This document shows positions 44,155 to 53,814 of a stretch of 64,000 nt of DNA, one piece after another (the first letter of the stretch is position 1; each line of letters starts with the position of its first letter). Both the position numbers and the translations under genes were made by a program. The DNA is from Sternotherus odoratus (lineage: Eukaryota; Chordata; Testudines; Kinosternidae), in contig JAVMKO010000001.1 in NCBI GenBank assembly GCA_032164245.1, positions 252,163,644 through 252,227,643 of the forward strand, read 5' to 3'. The notes below the pieces were generated by a model. That model saw only the letters and a program-made list of their open reading frames with translations, was not told the origin of the DNA and did not search any database.

Positions 44155-44693
44155 AAGTCCTGTGGCACCTTAAAGACTAACTATAAAGTTTTGAAGCATA
44201 AGCTTTCATGGGCTAATACCCACTTCGTCGGATGCAAGCAGTGGAAGTATCCAGAGGCAGGTATAGAAAAGTAGGCAAGAGCCAGGTGGGAGGTAACAAG
44301 GTTAGTCCAATTAGGCTGAACCAGCTTGTTATCTCCAATCAGGGACGGTGGGTTATTCTTCTAGCATTTGAATGGGGGGGGGTGAACATGGAGAGAGGAG
44401 AAGCTATTTTTGTAATTAGCAAGCCATTGTAGGTCTTTGTTCAATCCTAGAGTGTTTGTGTTAAATTTGCAAATGAATTGTAGCTCTGCAGTTTCCCTTT
44501 GCAGTCTGGACTTGAAGTTTTTTTGCTGCAGTATGGTGACTTTTAAATCTGTAATTGTGTGTCCAGGCAGGTTGAAGTGTTCTCCTACAGGTTTTTGTAT
44601 ATTGCCATTCCTAATATCTGATTTGTGTGCATTTATCCTTTTTCGTAGGGACTGTCCAGTTTGGCCGATGTACATAGGATAATCATTCAGCAA
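44155..44693 (-). mobile_element. Penelope-like element, 3' portion with GIY-YIG region
   Basis: The left edge carries the terminal text AAAGTCCTGTGGCACCTTAA, GCATAAGCTTTCATGGGC and ACCCACTTCGTCGGATGC. Coding sense is minus, ending near 44361. The element is truncated on the 5' side at about 44693. Copies at 37105 and 31085 share this terminus. Confidence 0.87.
44361..44693 (-). pseudogene. GIY-YIG endonuclease domain of a Penelope-like element
   Basis: The frame has YPMYIGQTGQSLRKRINAHK at residues 5-24: the YIG of GIY-YIG (the GIY part lies upstream of the truncation), the catalytic-type arginine, and the H of the RxxxH segment. GEHFN at residues 37-41 supplies a conserved glutamate. The rest (FKSRLQRETAELQFICKFNT) fits the C-terminal linker seen in Penelope proteins. 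The endonuclease nicks DNA to prime reverse transcription in these elements. The reverse transcriptase part is missing, so the fragment is not functional as an element. Confidence 0.85.
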
Positions 44694-44903
44694 ATCATAA
44701 CTATTCTAATGACAGATCACATGACTTATCTTGCATAAAACAGATCATTATGCTATAATCATATAATAATACCACTATGAAGAATATGGGATGCAGTGTC
44801 CTAGATCTGTTTCTTTATCTGGTGCTGGTGGGTACCATTAGGACAGGTCTTCTTAACAGCCTGATTATTACATTGTTTTAATATAGTTTAGATGGAGTGA
44901 GAG

Positions 44904-44963
44904 AACGGCTAAACCATCCTGAATGTGCCCGATCCCGTCTGATCTTGGAAGCTAAGCAGGGTC

Positions 44964-44995
<32 letters not shown>

Positions 44996-45141
44996 TGGGA
45001 ATACCAGGTGCTGTACGCTTAACATGGGTGTGGGGCTAGCAACTCCACCCCGTAAGGGAACCAATTGCTACTGAAACACCAACACTAGTTGGTGGCCCAT
45101 ACCCCGGCTGGGGGGTGACGGGCAAAGAGAGAGAGAGAGAG
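44904..45141 (+). mobile_element. 5S rRNA-headed retroposon, copy 2
   Basis: 44905-45020 is 5S-like and shares the CGGCTAAACC, CTTGGAAGC and CTGGCTAG variants with copy 1. After the shared CTTAACA the body is entirely different: GGGTGTGGGGCTAGCAACTC, then TTGCTACTGAAACACCAACA, TTGGTGGCCCATACCCCGGC, ending in a (GA)n tract. Possible 9-bp duplication GAGTGAGAG (44895-44903) / GAATGAGAG (45142-45150). From memory, such text occurs at the 5' end of a LINE family in turtles; this is not verified. Confidence 0.72.
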
Positions 45142-45284
45142 GAATGAGAGGATGTGACTTTCTGCTTCTTGGTTCATGGCTGCTGCTCTCCTAATATGCC
45201 TGCAGAAAAAGGCGTTAGACCATATGGTTAACATATAGGAAAGAAAGGGTAGGAATACATGACCTGTTTTCACAGTAGAGAGAG

Positions 45285-45545
45285 ATAAATAGTGGTGTCC
45301 CCCAGAGATCTGTACTGGGACCAGTGCTATTCAACATATTCATAAATGATCTGGAAAAAGGGGTAAAGAATGAAGTGGCAAAATTTGCGGATACAAAATG
45401 ACTCAAGGTAGTTAAGTCTAAAGCAGACTGTGAAGGGATCTTACAAAACTGGATAACAAAATGTCAGATGAAATTCATTGTTGATAAATGCAGAGTAATG
45501 CACAATGGAAACATAATCCCAACTATACACTCAAAATGATGGCCT
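45285..45545 (+). pseudogene. CR1 reverse-transcriptase fragment
   Basis: Plus-strand codons give an [20 protein letters not shown] motif near 45298, then a decayed form of the catalytic region (AKFADTK, one acid lost), then CQMKFIVDKCRVMHNGN. The order equals the CR1 frame at 54364-55236. Several stops interrupt it. Confidence 0.8.
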
Positions 45546-46884
45546 AAGCATTGTATAATATAGAGAGAGACTTGGTAACTGCCTTTAAAAGAGCTTTCAG
45601 TTTTAACAATATGAACAGCTTAGATAGGGTAGGGGAAAAGAGGGTGTGCGTGTTTGTGTGTAAATGAGAGAGATATGGGGCAAGGGAGAAGAGGGTGTGT
45701 GTGTGTGGAAGAGATAGGGGTAGCTATTTTATTTTTGTAATGTCATCAATAAGTATATATCGACTACCCCCATTTAGGCCACAAAACTCCACATGGACAG
45801 AATGACAAAGGACCTATATGGATTATTGACAAGCCATACAGCTTTTTCCAAGCTAAGGGGCAAAGAGAGATCTCTGCTGCCATGCCATAAGTACTGTTTT
45901 GTACTTGCAATTAACTTTATAGCCTATTGAGTAGTGTAATTACTAAAATTACATAGATATTTTTTACCTTTTAATTTGATATTCTTTTCTCCTCTGAAAT
46001 AAACCTTTTAATCAAGAAAAACTGAATTGGGTTGTGATGAAGAAGTGGGGTTTAACTTCTGTTTGGTATCCCTGAGCCTTGTTACAAAGTCATGGGAAAG
46101 CAGGGATCCCCATCCCAAAAGATACCGCAGTGGAAGTAGCATAAGCAGCTGTGACAATATAATGCGGTAGCCTAGAAAAGGTTAAGGGGTCCCTGCATAT
46201 CACATGGCTGGACTGGGTACATGAGAAAGAAGCTGGGTACACAGGGAAGGAGTCCTCTTTTGCATGGCTGCTGAGACCTAGAAAAGTCATTGGGAATTGT
46301 GACCAGCATTTTGCTGTTGAGTTAATTTATTTAGTGTTGTTCATATCCTGTATAATAAAACAATAAACTGTTCCAAGAAGAAAGGGCCTTAAAAAAAACT
46401 TGTTTTGGGTAGAGTTTGCTCCCCTTCCTCGTCTAGTGAAAGAGCACACTGCCTGCATAGCTTCAGGTATACCATAAAGATAAGTGTACTACCTGTACCT
46501 GAGAGGAGCTCTTATTTTGTTGTCAGCAAGAGACTTTTGTTCTGAACTTAAAAGCTAAATTCTTTACCCAGCATGAAAATAACTTTTTGGAATGAACTAG
46601 CAAACGTTGATGGGCTCACTTAGACCACCAAATGAAAAGTAAGTAGTTGTGGTTTGTGAATAGGAACTTGTTTACAAAGACCGTACATGCTAATTATATA
46701 AGGGTATTATAATTAGAAAATGACATGCTGTTCACATGCCAATGATGGATTTTCACACCTAAACAAAGTACCCTAGTGTGACTGTAAGAAAGAGATTCTG
46801 CAGTTACAAGAGAGGGTTTGACAGAGAAAGCCATGAGTGATGGGCCTTGAACTCTGTGATGTAGACTGAGGCTCTGTCACCACT
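45546..46884. other. Unannotated stretch
   Basis: A GT/GA-rich low-complexity patch is at 45640-45720. Nothing else recognised. Confidence 0.35.
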
Positions 46885-46887
46885 ACT

Positions 46888-47115
46888 AAAAAGAGTATTT
46901 TTTTTTTATCATAAGCAATACTGTATGTGAGCTATCCTGAGGTAAAAGCACTGTGAAAACAAGGCACTTCAGTTTTATCATGAGATGAACGCACCAAATT
47001 TAGCACTATACCCCTGCCTGGTTTATCTTATGGTAAAACGGAGGCCTTGTACATCAGGATAGCTCACATGCATTAGTTACCTCTAGGTAAAAAATGCACC
47101 TTTTTTAACAATGAA
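46888..47115. mobile_element. Foldback MITE-like element
   Basis: TGTGAGCTATCCTGA at 46926-46940 is mirrored by TCAGGATAGCTCACA at 47055-47069, with further pairing outside (AAAAGAGTATTTTTT / AAAAAATGCACCTTTTT). No coding capacity or duplication seen. Confidence 0.6.
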
Positions 47116-47418
47116 GACAAGACCAGACTGAAACTGAAAGCTTGCTGCCATGTGGTCAGAAGCAAACTAATGCCCTAGGATGCAAGGTTTTCTAATGTTG
47201 TTAATTTACTAGGTTGTGCCTAATAAGTAGGGCTGTCGGAGATTTAAAAAAGTAATTGCAGTTAATCGCATTGTTAATAAATATTTAAATACATGTATTC
47301 TGTGGATGTTTTCTACGTTTAAATTATATTGATTTCAATTGCAACACAGACTACAAAATGTACAGTGCTTGCTTTATATTTATTTTGATTACAAATTTAC
47401 ACTATAAAAAATAAGATT

Positions 47419-47615
47419 GTCATGGTATTGTGGGGTTCCACTGTACTATCGGGGTCCAAAAATATCTACCACGGTAAACGCAGGGTCATGGTCTTGTGGG
47501 GTCGCGCTACATCAAAGCACCACCCGCTGCCGCCGTTGGGAGCCCCACGCGCCCCACGTTATAAGCGGATTCGCGCTATCGCGGGGTGCGGTATTGCGGG
47601 ATTCTACTGTATTTT
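47419..47615. mobile_element. Tigger-like fragments nested in the hAT arm
   Basis: Two copies of a Tigger-type end lie in direct order: (other strand) CAGTGGAACCCCACAATACC at the left and CAGTAGAATCCCGCAATACC at the right. Between is CpG-rich sequence (CCCACGCGCCCCACGTTATA). Compared with copy 1, this block is extra. Because both ends point the same way, this is a rearranged or tandem copy, not a simple MITE. Confidence 0.55.
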
Positions 47616-47929
47616 TCAATACACAATACAAGAACTGTAGTGAAATCTCTTGATCATGAAAGTTGAATTTACAGATGTAGAATTATGTACAAAGAAAAAT
47701 AAAACAAAGTAAAAGTTTAGAGACTGCAACTCCACTCAGTCCTACTTCTTGTTCAGCCAATCACTAAGACAAACAAGTTTGGTTACATTTGCAGGAGATA
47801 ATGCTGCCCACTTCTTGTTTACAATGTCTCCTGAAAGTGAGAACAGACATTCTCATGGCACTCTTGTAGCCAGCATTGCAAGATATTTACGTGCCAGATG
47901 CACTAAAGATTCATATGTCCCTTCATGCT

Positions 47930-48271
47930 TCAACCGCCATTCCAGCGAACATGCATCCATGTGATGACTGGTTCTTCTTGATAACAATTCAAAGCAGTGC
48001 GGACTAACACGTGTTCATTTTCATGAGTCGTGGTCCATACCTTATCCTGATCAGATTTTGGAAGGCACTTCAAATTCTTAAACCTGGGGTCAAGTGCTGT
48101 GGCTATTTTTAGAAATCTCAGACTGGTACCTTCTTTGCATTTTGTGAAATCAGCTGTGAAAGTGTTTTTAAGATGAACAACATGTGCTGGATCATCATTC
48201 AAAACTGCTAACATGAAATATATGGCAGAATGCAGGTAAAACAGAGCAGGGGACATACAATTCTCCCCCAA
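47930..48271 (-). pseudogene. hAT transposase C-terminal remnant (foldback copy 2)
   Basis: Residues read DDPAHVVHLKNTFTADFTKC, then ATALDPRFKNLKCLPKSDQD, homologous to copy 1's centre. The sense dimerisation part on the minus strand would continue into the left arm. The plus-strand frame 48339-48557 (PLEWWLKHEAAYKYLG ... NRKRAALYSINVN) is the mirror arm. Confidence 0.75.
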
Positions 48272-48940
48272 GGAGTTCAGTCACAAATTTAATTTGCATT
48301 TTTTGCATTAATTTGCATTTTTAACAAGCATCTTCAACATGGAAGCATGTCCTCTGGAATGGTGGCTGAAGCATGAAGCAGCATACAAATATTTAGGATA
48401 TCTGGCACATAAATACCACGCAATGTTGACAACACAAGTGCAATGCAAATGCTTGTTCTCACTTTATCATGATGCTGTAAATAGGAAGAGGGCAGCGTTA
48501 TACTCCATAAATGTAAACACACTTGTTTGTTTTAGCAACTGGCTGAACAAGAAGTAGGACTGAATGGACTTGTAGGCTTTGAAGTTTTACATTGTTTTGG
48601 TTTTGAGTGCAGTTATGTAACAAAAAAAACCCTACGGTTGTAAGTTTCACTTTCACAACAAAGATTGCACTACAGTATTTGTATGAGGTAAATTGAAAAA
48701 TACCAATTATTTTGTTTAATTTTTACAGTGCAAGTATTTGTAATAAAAATATACTTTGATTTCCATTACAACACATAATACAATATATGTGAAAATGTAG
48801 AAAAACATGCAAAATATTTAATACATTTCAATTGGTATTCTATTGTTTCATTACAATTGCGTTTAATATTTTTAACCATGATTAATTTTTTTGGTTTAAT
48901 CACGAGTTAACTGTGATTAATCGATAGCCTTACTAATAAG

Positions 48941-49349
48941 CTATACCTCCATAGTCTTGAACAAGTTACTTGGGTATAATCTACTTAATTTTAATATTAT
49001 GCTTTTTTCTTTGTTAACCTCCATTTAATTAAGAACTGCAGATTATTTGAGTAATCTGTATGCTCCTTATGGAAGCAGGCTAACATGAAATATTAAAAAA
49101 GGCCAACAAAAGTGAGGGGTCCTAGCTTGAACACTTAATTCAAAGGCAAGGAAGTTTGGGAGGCTTCAAAAGGTGCAATATGCACCTTAAGAGTGGTCAG
49201 TGTGAGTGCAGCCCAAAGACCTTGTGTGGCTTAGCTGGATGTATCTGTGCACTGACACTTCTCCAAATTACAGGAAGTTTTTTAAAAACATGAAGTGGAA
49301 GCAGCATAATAAAAGCCAAATACACATCTGTAGTGCCTTTGTATGTCAC
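48941..49349. other. Unannotated stretch
   Basis: Nothing recognised. Confidence 0.3.
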
Positions 49350-49351
49350 TA

Positions 49352-49958
49352 CAGTAAAGCCTCGATTTAACGGACCCCGATTTAACGGACTTCGGATGCA
49401 ACGGACAAAATTTCCGATGCATCCGAAATCCGTTATTCGGGGGCTGCCGGCTCCCGCCCCGGGGAGCCGGGCAGGAGCTGTCACTCCCCGCAGAGGTTTG
49501 ACAGTTCCCGCCCGGCTCTCCGCTGCGGGGAGCCGGGCGGGCGAGTTGACAGCTCCCGCCCGGCTCCCCACTGAGGGGAGCCGGGGGGGGGGGGGTTTGA
49601 CAGCTCCCGCCCGGCTCCCCACTGAGGGGAGCCGTGGGGGGGGGGGTTGACAGCTCCCGCCGGGCTCCCCGCTTCCGGGAGCGGGGCGGGCGAGTTGACA
49701 GCTCCCGCCCGGCTCCCCACAGCGGGGAGCCGGGTGGGAGCTGTCAGCCCGCCCGCCCGGCTCCGCAGCTGTCAACCCCCCCGCCCGGCTCACTAAAAGT
49801 AAAACCTCTATATAACGGACTAATTCGGGCGAGGGGGGTGTCCATTGTCAGCCGAAAGTCCGTTATTTAATAATTAAAAAAAAATATTAAATAACGGACT
49901 TTCGGCTTTAACGGACACCCCCTCGCCCGAATTAGTCCGTTATATCGAGGTTTCACTG
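49352..49958. mobile_element. Tigger-type composite element with GC minisatellite and long hairpin
   Basis: Outer ends CAGTAAAGCCTCGATTTAAC and (other strand) CAGTGAAACCTCGATATAAC with TA on both sides (49350-49351, 49959-49960). The left part repeats AACGGAC-type motifs. The middle (49460-49790) is a minisatellite of GC-rich units such as GACAGCTCCCGCCCGGCTCC. The right 160 bp form a hairpin and begin with what looks like another Tigger end (AGTAAAACCTCTATATAACG at 49799). So this may be one MITE inside or fused to another. Confidence 0.8.
49803..49947. repeat. Near-perfect inverted repeat, arms about 58 bp
   Basis: TATAACGGACTAATTCGGGC ... AAGTCCGTTATTTAA on the left is mirrored by TTAAATAACGGACTTTCGGC ... 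GAATTAGTCCGTTATA on the right, separated by an A-rich loop of about 15 nt. Only a few mismatches and one length difference in the G run. Confidence 0.9.
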
Positions 49959-49960
49959 TA

Positions 49961-50827
49961 CTGCAGTTTAGCAGTTAATTTAACCACACACAGATGTGAT
50001 ATGGTCAGGGATTTATTTTCCATTGCTGATGTTAGTCTTGAAACAGTCTCCTATAGTGCAATGTGAAAAACTTACTATGTTATCAACTTTCCTGTTACAC
50101 TATTGATGTTATAATTTTATTTTCATTATATTGCATTAACATTATTTTTCTTACAAATATACCAAAACTGTAGATTTGCATCTTAGTATTTTAGTGCCAA
50201 ATACTATGTTGGACAGTGTATTTTAATCACAACTATTGTATTTTCCACAGGAAATATCGAATGGTTATTGTTTACATTATTTTTGGTAGTTATCAGATCG
50301 ATACTGCAAATTTATCACAGATTGAACTGTTCCACAGTTTTCCCAACTGTAAAATGAAGATGTTTCCTAATTCCATACATGTGTTGTGAGGATTTATTCA
50401 TTACAGTTTGTAAAGCATTTTGATATCTAAAGTATTATGATATTCAAAATGTCAGCAAATCTTACAGGTCTGTCATACTGTAACTATCCTGTTAAATTAT
50501 TGTTGTTTTAAAACAATTTTTGACACATGAGAATTTCTTGTGGGTTCAGGCTAAATTGAAGAAGTGGTTCAATCTAGTCAGATTGATGCTTCTTTCAGAC
50601 ACGCTTGTGTGGTTAACTGATTTGAGGAATCTTGATTGAGCAGACAATGATTGTTTTGACCTATCTCCCCAACCAGTGAGTATTAGGATCCTAGTATTTG
50701 GATCCCAGTATTCCCCTGTACCTAATACATACAGACTAGTTATAGTTTGTTTGCCACATTCTGTTTTCACTGCACACTAAGTCCCTTTCTGATTACAGTT
50801 CATAGTATAGTTGATCATACATTCTGG
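49961..50827. other. AT-rich stretch
   Basis: No features recognised. Confidence 0.3.
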
Positions 50828-50972
50828 TGATATGACAGAGTAAAATTTTCAAGAGCAATTAAGTCCCACTTTAAAATTGGACCTAGGCATGTATGCTCCT
50901 AAATCCCACTAACGTTCTATGAGACTTAGGCTCCTAAGTGCCTAAGTTACTTTGCCAGAAACTTCAGTGTTA
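50828..50972. mobile_element. Small palindromic MITE-like repeat, second copy
   Basis: Contains TTTTCAAGAGCAATTAAGTC near the left and ACTTAGGCTCCTAAGTGCCT near the right, the same family as 958-1140. Confidence 0.55.
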
Positions 50973-51078
50973 AAAAAAATAATATTAATGTTAAGGCAAT
51001 CACAGAATCATAGGACTAAAAGGGTTCTCAAGAGGTCATCTAGTCCAGTCCCCTGCACTATGGCAGTATTATCTAGAC

Positions 51079-52889
51079 TAGTGGTCGCCAACCTTTCGGA
51101 CCTCACGGACCACTAAACTCACAATTTTGAATCCCACGGACCACTAACATGAATTTTTTTTAAAAGGTACAAACATCTATAAAATAATGATCATAAAAGT
51201 TCCATTTTATTAATATGAAATGCACTTGTTTAATTATAACAAAATTATTAAAGCTTGTTTAATTATAACAAAATTATTAGTGTGATATTTGTTGCTGCTT
51301 GTTTGAAATAAGTTTATGGATTCTTGGCTCCAATGACATCACTGCAACACGGAGAGCCGTTTGTATTTCAAGCCAACAGCAGTACTTGTTTTTGATTGCT
51401 GTAACAGATGAGAATGTCTTTTCACACAGGTTGTTGCAAATGGAATCAAAATTTGATGGCTTTTTCACTCAGCACTGGGTACTCACTTTTTACGGAGGGC
51501 CAAAAATGATGTCTTGATGAGGACGAGTGGAATTTAGCTTTGAGACTGTTGTCGGATGATAGATCGATTAGGCTTTCTTTTTCTTTCATGCTCAAATTGC
51601 TATCTTCAATTTTCGCCGAAAATGGATCCATTACCCACATATTGCCATGTCTGGGGTCCTCTTCCTTTGGGTAATAACGGCCAAAAGATTCTGTGGGCGA
51701 CCGTAAGTGCTGTCGAACAATGGTTATTACCTGTCGGTTGACATCCTCCTCTTTCATATACTCATCAAGATTCGGGAATATTTGCAGATCTTCTTCAGCC
51801 AACCGCGTTTGCCACAGCAATATTTTCTTTTGAAATGCATCCATTTTACCTCGCAGTGTGAACACGTCCGTAAGCTGTCCTTGCAAGGACGTGTTTAGCT
51901 CGTTTAACAGTGAAAAAATATCTGCCAGGTATGCAAGCTTGGCTAGCCAACCATCGTCGGACAAGAGATCTTGGAATTTCGAATTATTTTGCTGCTGGAA
52001 GAATAACTTGACTTCTTGGTGCAGGTCAAACAATCGGGTTAGTATTTTGCCCCTCAACAGCCATCTCACCTCAGCATGAAGAAGAAGATGAGTATATTGA
52101 GAGCCCATTTCTTCACAAAGTGCCTCAAATATTCGAGAATTGAGCGCTTTGTGCCGAATTTCATTTACAATTTTAATTACATCAGAGAGTACTTCGAGCA
52201 GTTCTGGAGACATTCTTTTCGCCACAAGTTGCTCACGATGTATAATACAATGAGTAAACAAAACGTCTGGGTGTCCAACATCTTTCACTTTTGTAACAAC
52301 TCCTAAACGATGCTCGGTCATGCTTGCGGCACCGTCTGTGCATATCCCAACACATTTCTTCCATTCAATACCGTGTCTCAGGAAATAACCATTAAGTGCA
52401 TCGAAAATCTCAGAGCCGGTTGTTCTACCCAGCAAGTTGAGCAAACAGAGGAGTTCTTCCTTTAGCTCTCCTTGACACTCAAACCTCACAAAACAAAGGA
52501 GAACTGCCTTGTTAGTTATGTCTGTTGATTCGTCGAGTTGAATTGAATAAAACATTGAATTTTTCACCATTTCAATCACTTGATTTTCAATATCTTCGGC
52601 CATGTCTTCAATTCTGCGCTTCACAGTGTTAGCGGACATAGGAATTACTTTCAGTTTCTGGACAGCCTGTTTCCCCAAAACCTCTTCACAGGCTTGTAAC
52701 AAGCAAGGCTTAATTAATTCTTCTCCAATCGTATACGGCTTTCTACTTTTTGCGATTTGAAGTGCTATCAAATAAGAAGCCTTTACTAGGGACTTATCTT
52801 CCTAAAAATTGCAAATAATGTCCAAATTTCTCCAGGGACCACCAAAATTTTCTCGCGGACCACCACGGACCACTGGTTGGCGACCGCTG
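51079..52889 (-). mobile_element. hAT DNA transposon with long transposase frame, inserted in CR1
   Basis: TIRs TAGTGGTCGCCAACCTTTC at the left and (other strand) CAGCGGTCGCCAACCAGTG at the right, within a perfect 8-bp duplication ATCTAGAC (51071-51078, 52890-52897) that splits the CR1 3' UTR. 1811 bp. The first base of the left end is T where C is usual. The interior is almost entirely transposase on the minus strand. Only about 118 bp separate the first codon of the long frame from the right end, so the N-terminal BED finger has been deleted. Confidence 0.94.
51277..52771 (-). pseudogene. hAT transposase, 441-codon open frame plus shifted C terminus
   Basis: The frame 51446-52771 has no stop over 441 codons. 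It covers the RNase-H-like core: LDESTD at residues 79-84 supplies the first acid and CTDGAASM at 144-151 the second. Then come CIIHREQLVAKRM, AEVRWLLRGKILTRL and a long helical insertion. The C terminus is in another frame (51277-51468), where CEKTFSSVTAIKNKYCCWLE carries the expected third acid and the hATC start, ending KLISNKQQQISH. The frame shift is near 51450-51465. The protein resembles ZBED-type transposases and domesticated host derivatives. The lack of a BED finger and the shift argue against a working enzyme, yet the open frame is long for a fossil. Confidence 0.9.
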
Positions 52890-53814
52890 ATCTAGACCAT
52901 CCCCAACAGGTATATGTCAAATTGGCTCTTAAAAATCTCCAATGATGGAGATTCCCCAACCTCCCTAGGCAATGTAGTCCACTGTTTAACCACCCTAACA
53001 GTTTAGGAAGCTTTTTCAATATCCAACTTCAAAACCTCCCTTGACGCAATTTAAGCCCATTGCTTCTTGTCCTATCTGCAGAGGTTAAGAAAAACAGTTT
53101 TTCTCCCTTCTCCAGGTAACAACCTTTTACATTCTTGAAAACTGTTGTCACCCCTCAGTCTTCTCTTTTCCAAACTAAACAAACCTTTTTTCCCCCCCTC
53201 CCAATCTTTCCTCATAGGTCATGTTTTCTAGACCTTTAATCATTTTTGTCGCTGTTCTCTGGATTCTCTACAATTTGTTCACATCCTTCCTGAAATGTGG
53301 TGCCCAGAATGGGACAGAATACTCCAATTGAGGCCTAATAATTGCAGAGTAGAGCAGAATAATTACTTCTCGTGTCTTGCTTACAACACTCCTGCTAGTA
53401 AATCCCAGAATGATTGCTTTTTTTGCAACAGCATTACACTGTTGACTCATATTTAGCTTGTGACCCACAGATCCCTTTCCACAGTACTCTTTTTCCTAGG
53501 TAGTTGTGTACAACTTATTGCTCCTTCCTAAGTGGAGTACTTTACATTTGTCCTTCTTAAATTTCATCTTATTTACTTCAGAGCATTTCTCCAGATTTTG
53601 AATTTTAATCGTATCCTTTCAGCTTGGTGTCATCTGAAAACTTTATAAGTGTACTCTCTATGCCATTATCTACATCACTGATAAAGATATTAAACAGACC
53701 CAGACCTGATCCCTGCAGGACCCCACTCATTATGCCCTACCAGCATGTCTGTGAGCTACTGATAACTACTCTCTGGGAATGGTTTTCTTACCAGTTTTGC
53801 ACCCACCTTATAGA

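Larger units (their letters stand above)
47228..48932 (-). mobile_element. Foldback hAT element, copy 2, with a nested Tigger-like piece
   Basis: TIR TAGGGCTGTC at the left and GATAGCCTTA at the right, with a perfect 8-bp duplication CTAATAAG (47220-47227, 48933-48940). The centre codes for transposase on the minus strand, so this copy is inserted opposite to copy 1. The left arm holds antisense and the right arm sense dimerisation codons. A foreign piece of about 200 bp (47419-47615) interrupts the left arm. Confidence 0.88.
50999..53812 (-). mobile_element. CR1 LINE, split by a hAT insertion
   Basis: The 3' terminus (ATCACAGAATCATAGGACTA ... GGTCATCTAGTCCAGTCCCC on the plus strand) lies at 50999-51070. 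The element resumes at 52898 with CATCCCCAACAGGTATATG and continues to about 53812. Codons on the minus strand (53268-53468) include SRSVVSKTREVIILLYSAII, then RPQLEYSVPFWAPHFRKDVN, typical of the CR1 thumb. Region 53600-53810 is reversed RT-core text, broken. Confidence 0.85.

Noticed and set aside
22909..45020. Two functional 5S rRNA genes
   Set aside because: Both share the same non-consensus bases, lie alone, carry non-5S bodies and are flanked by target duplications.
34580..48932. Apparent inversion of the central segment between the two foldback hAT copies
   Set aside because: The arms are inverted repeats, so an element inserted in the opposite orientation looks as if only its centre were flipped. 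Opposite insertion explains both copies without recombination.
49460..49790. CRISPR-like repeat array
   Set aside because: Units are adjacent, degenerate and GC-rich without unique spacers. It is a minisatellite in a eukaryotic MITE.
49197..49793. 198-codon minus-strand frame
   Set aside because: Pro/Ala/Gly-rich repeats of the minisatellite inside the Tigger-type composite; it crosses the element's left end.
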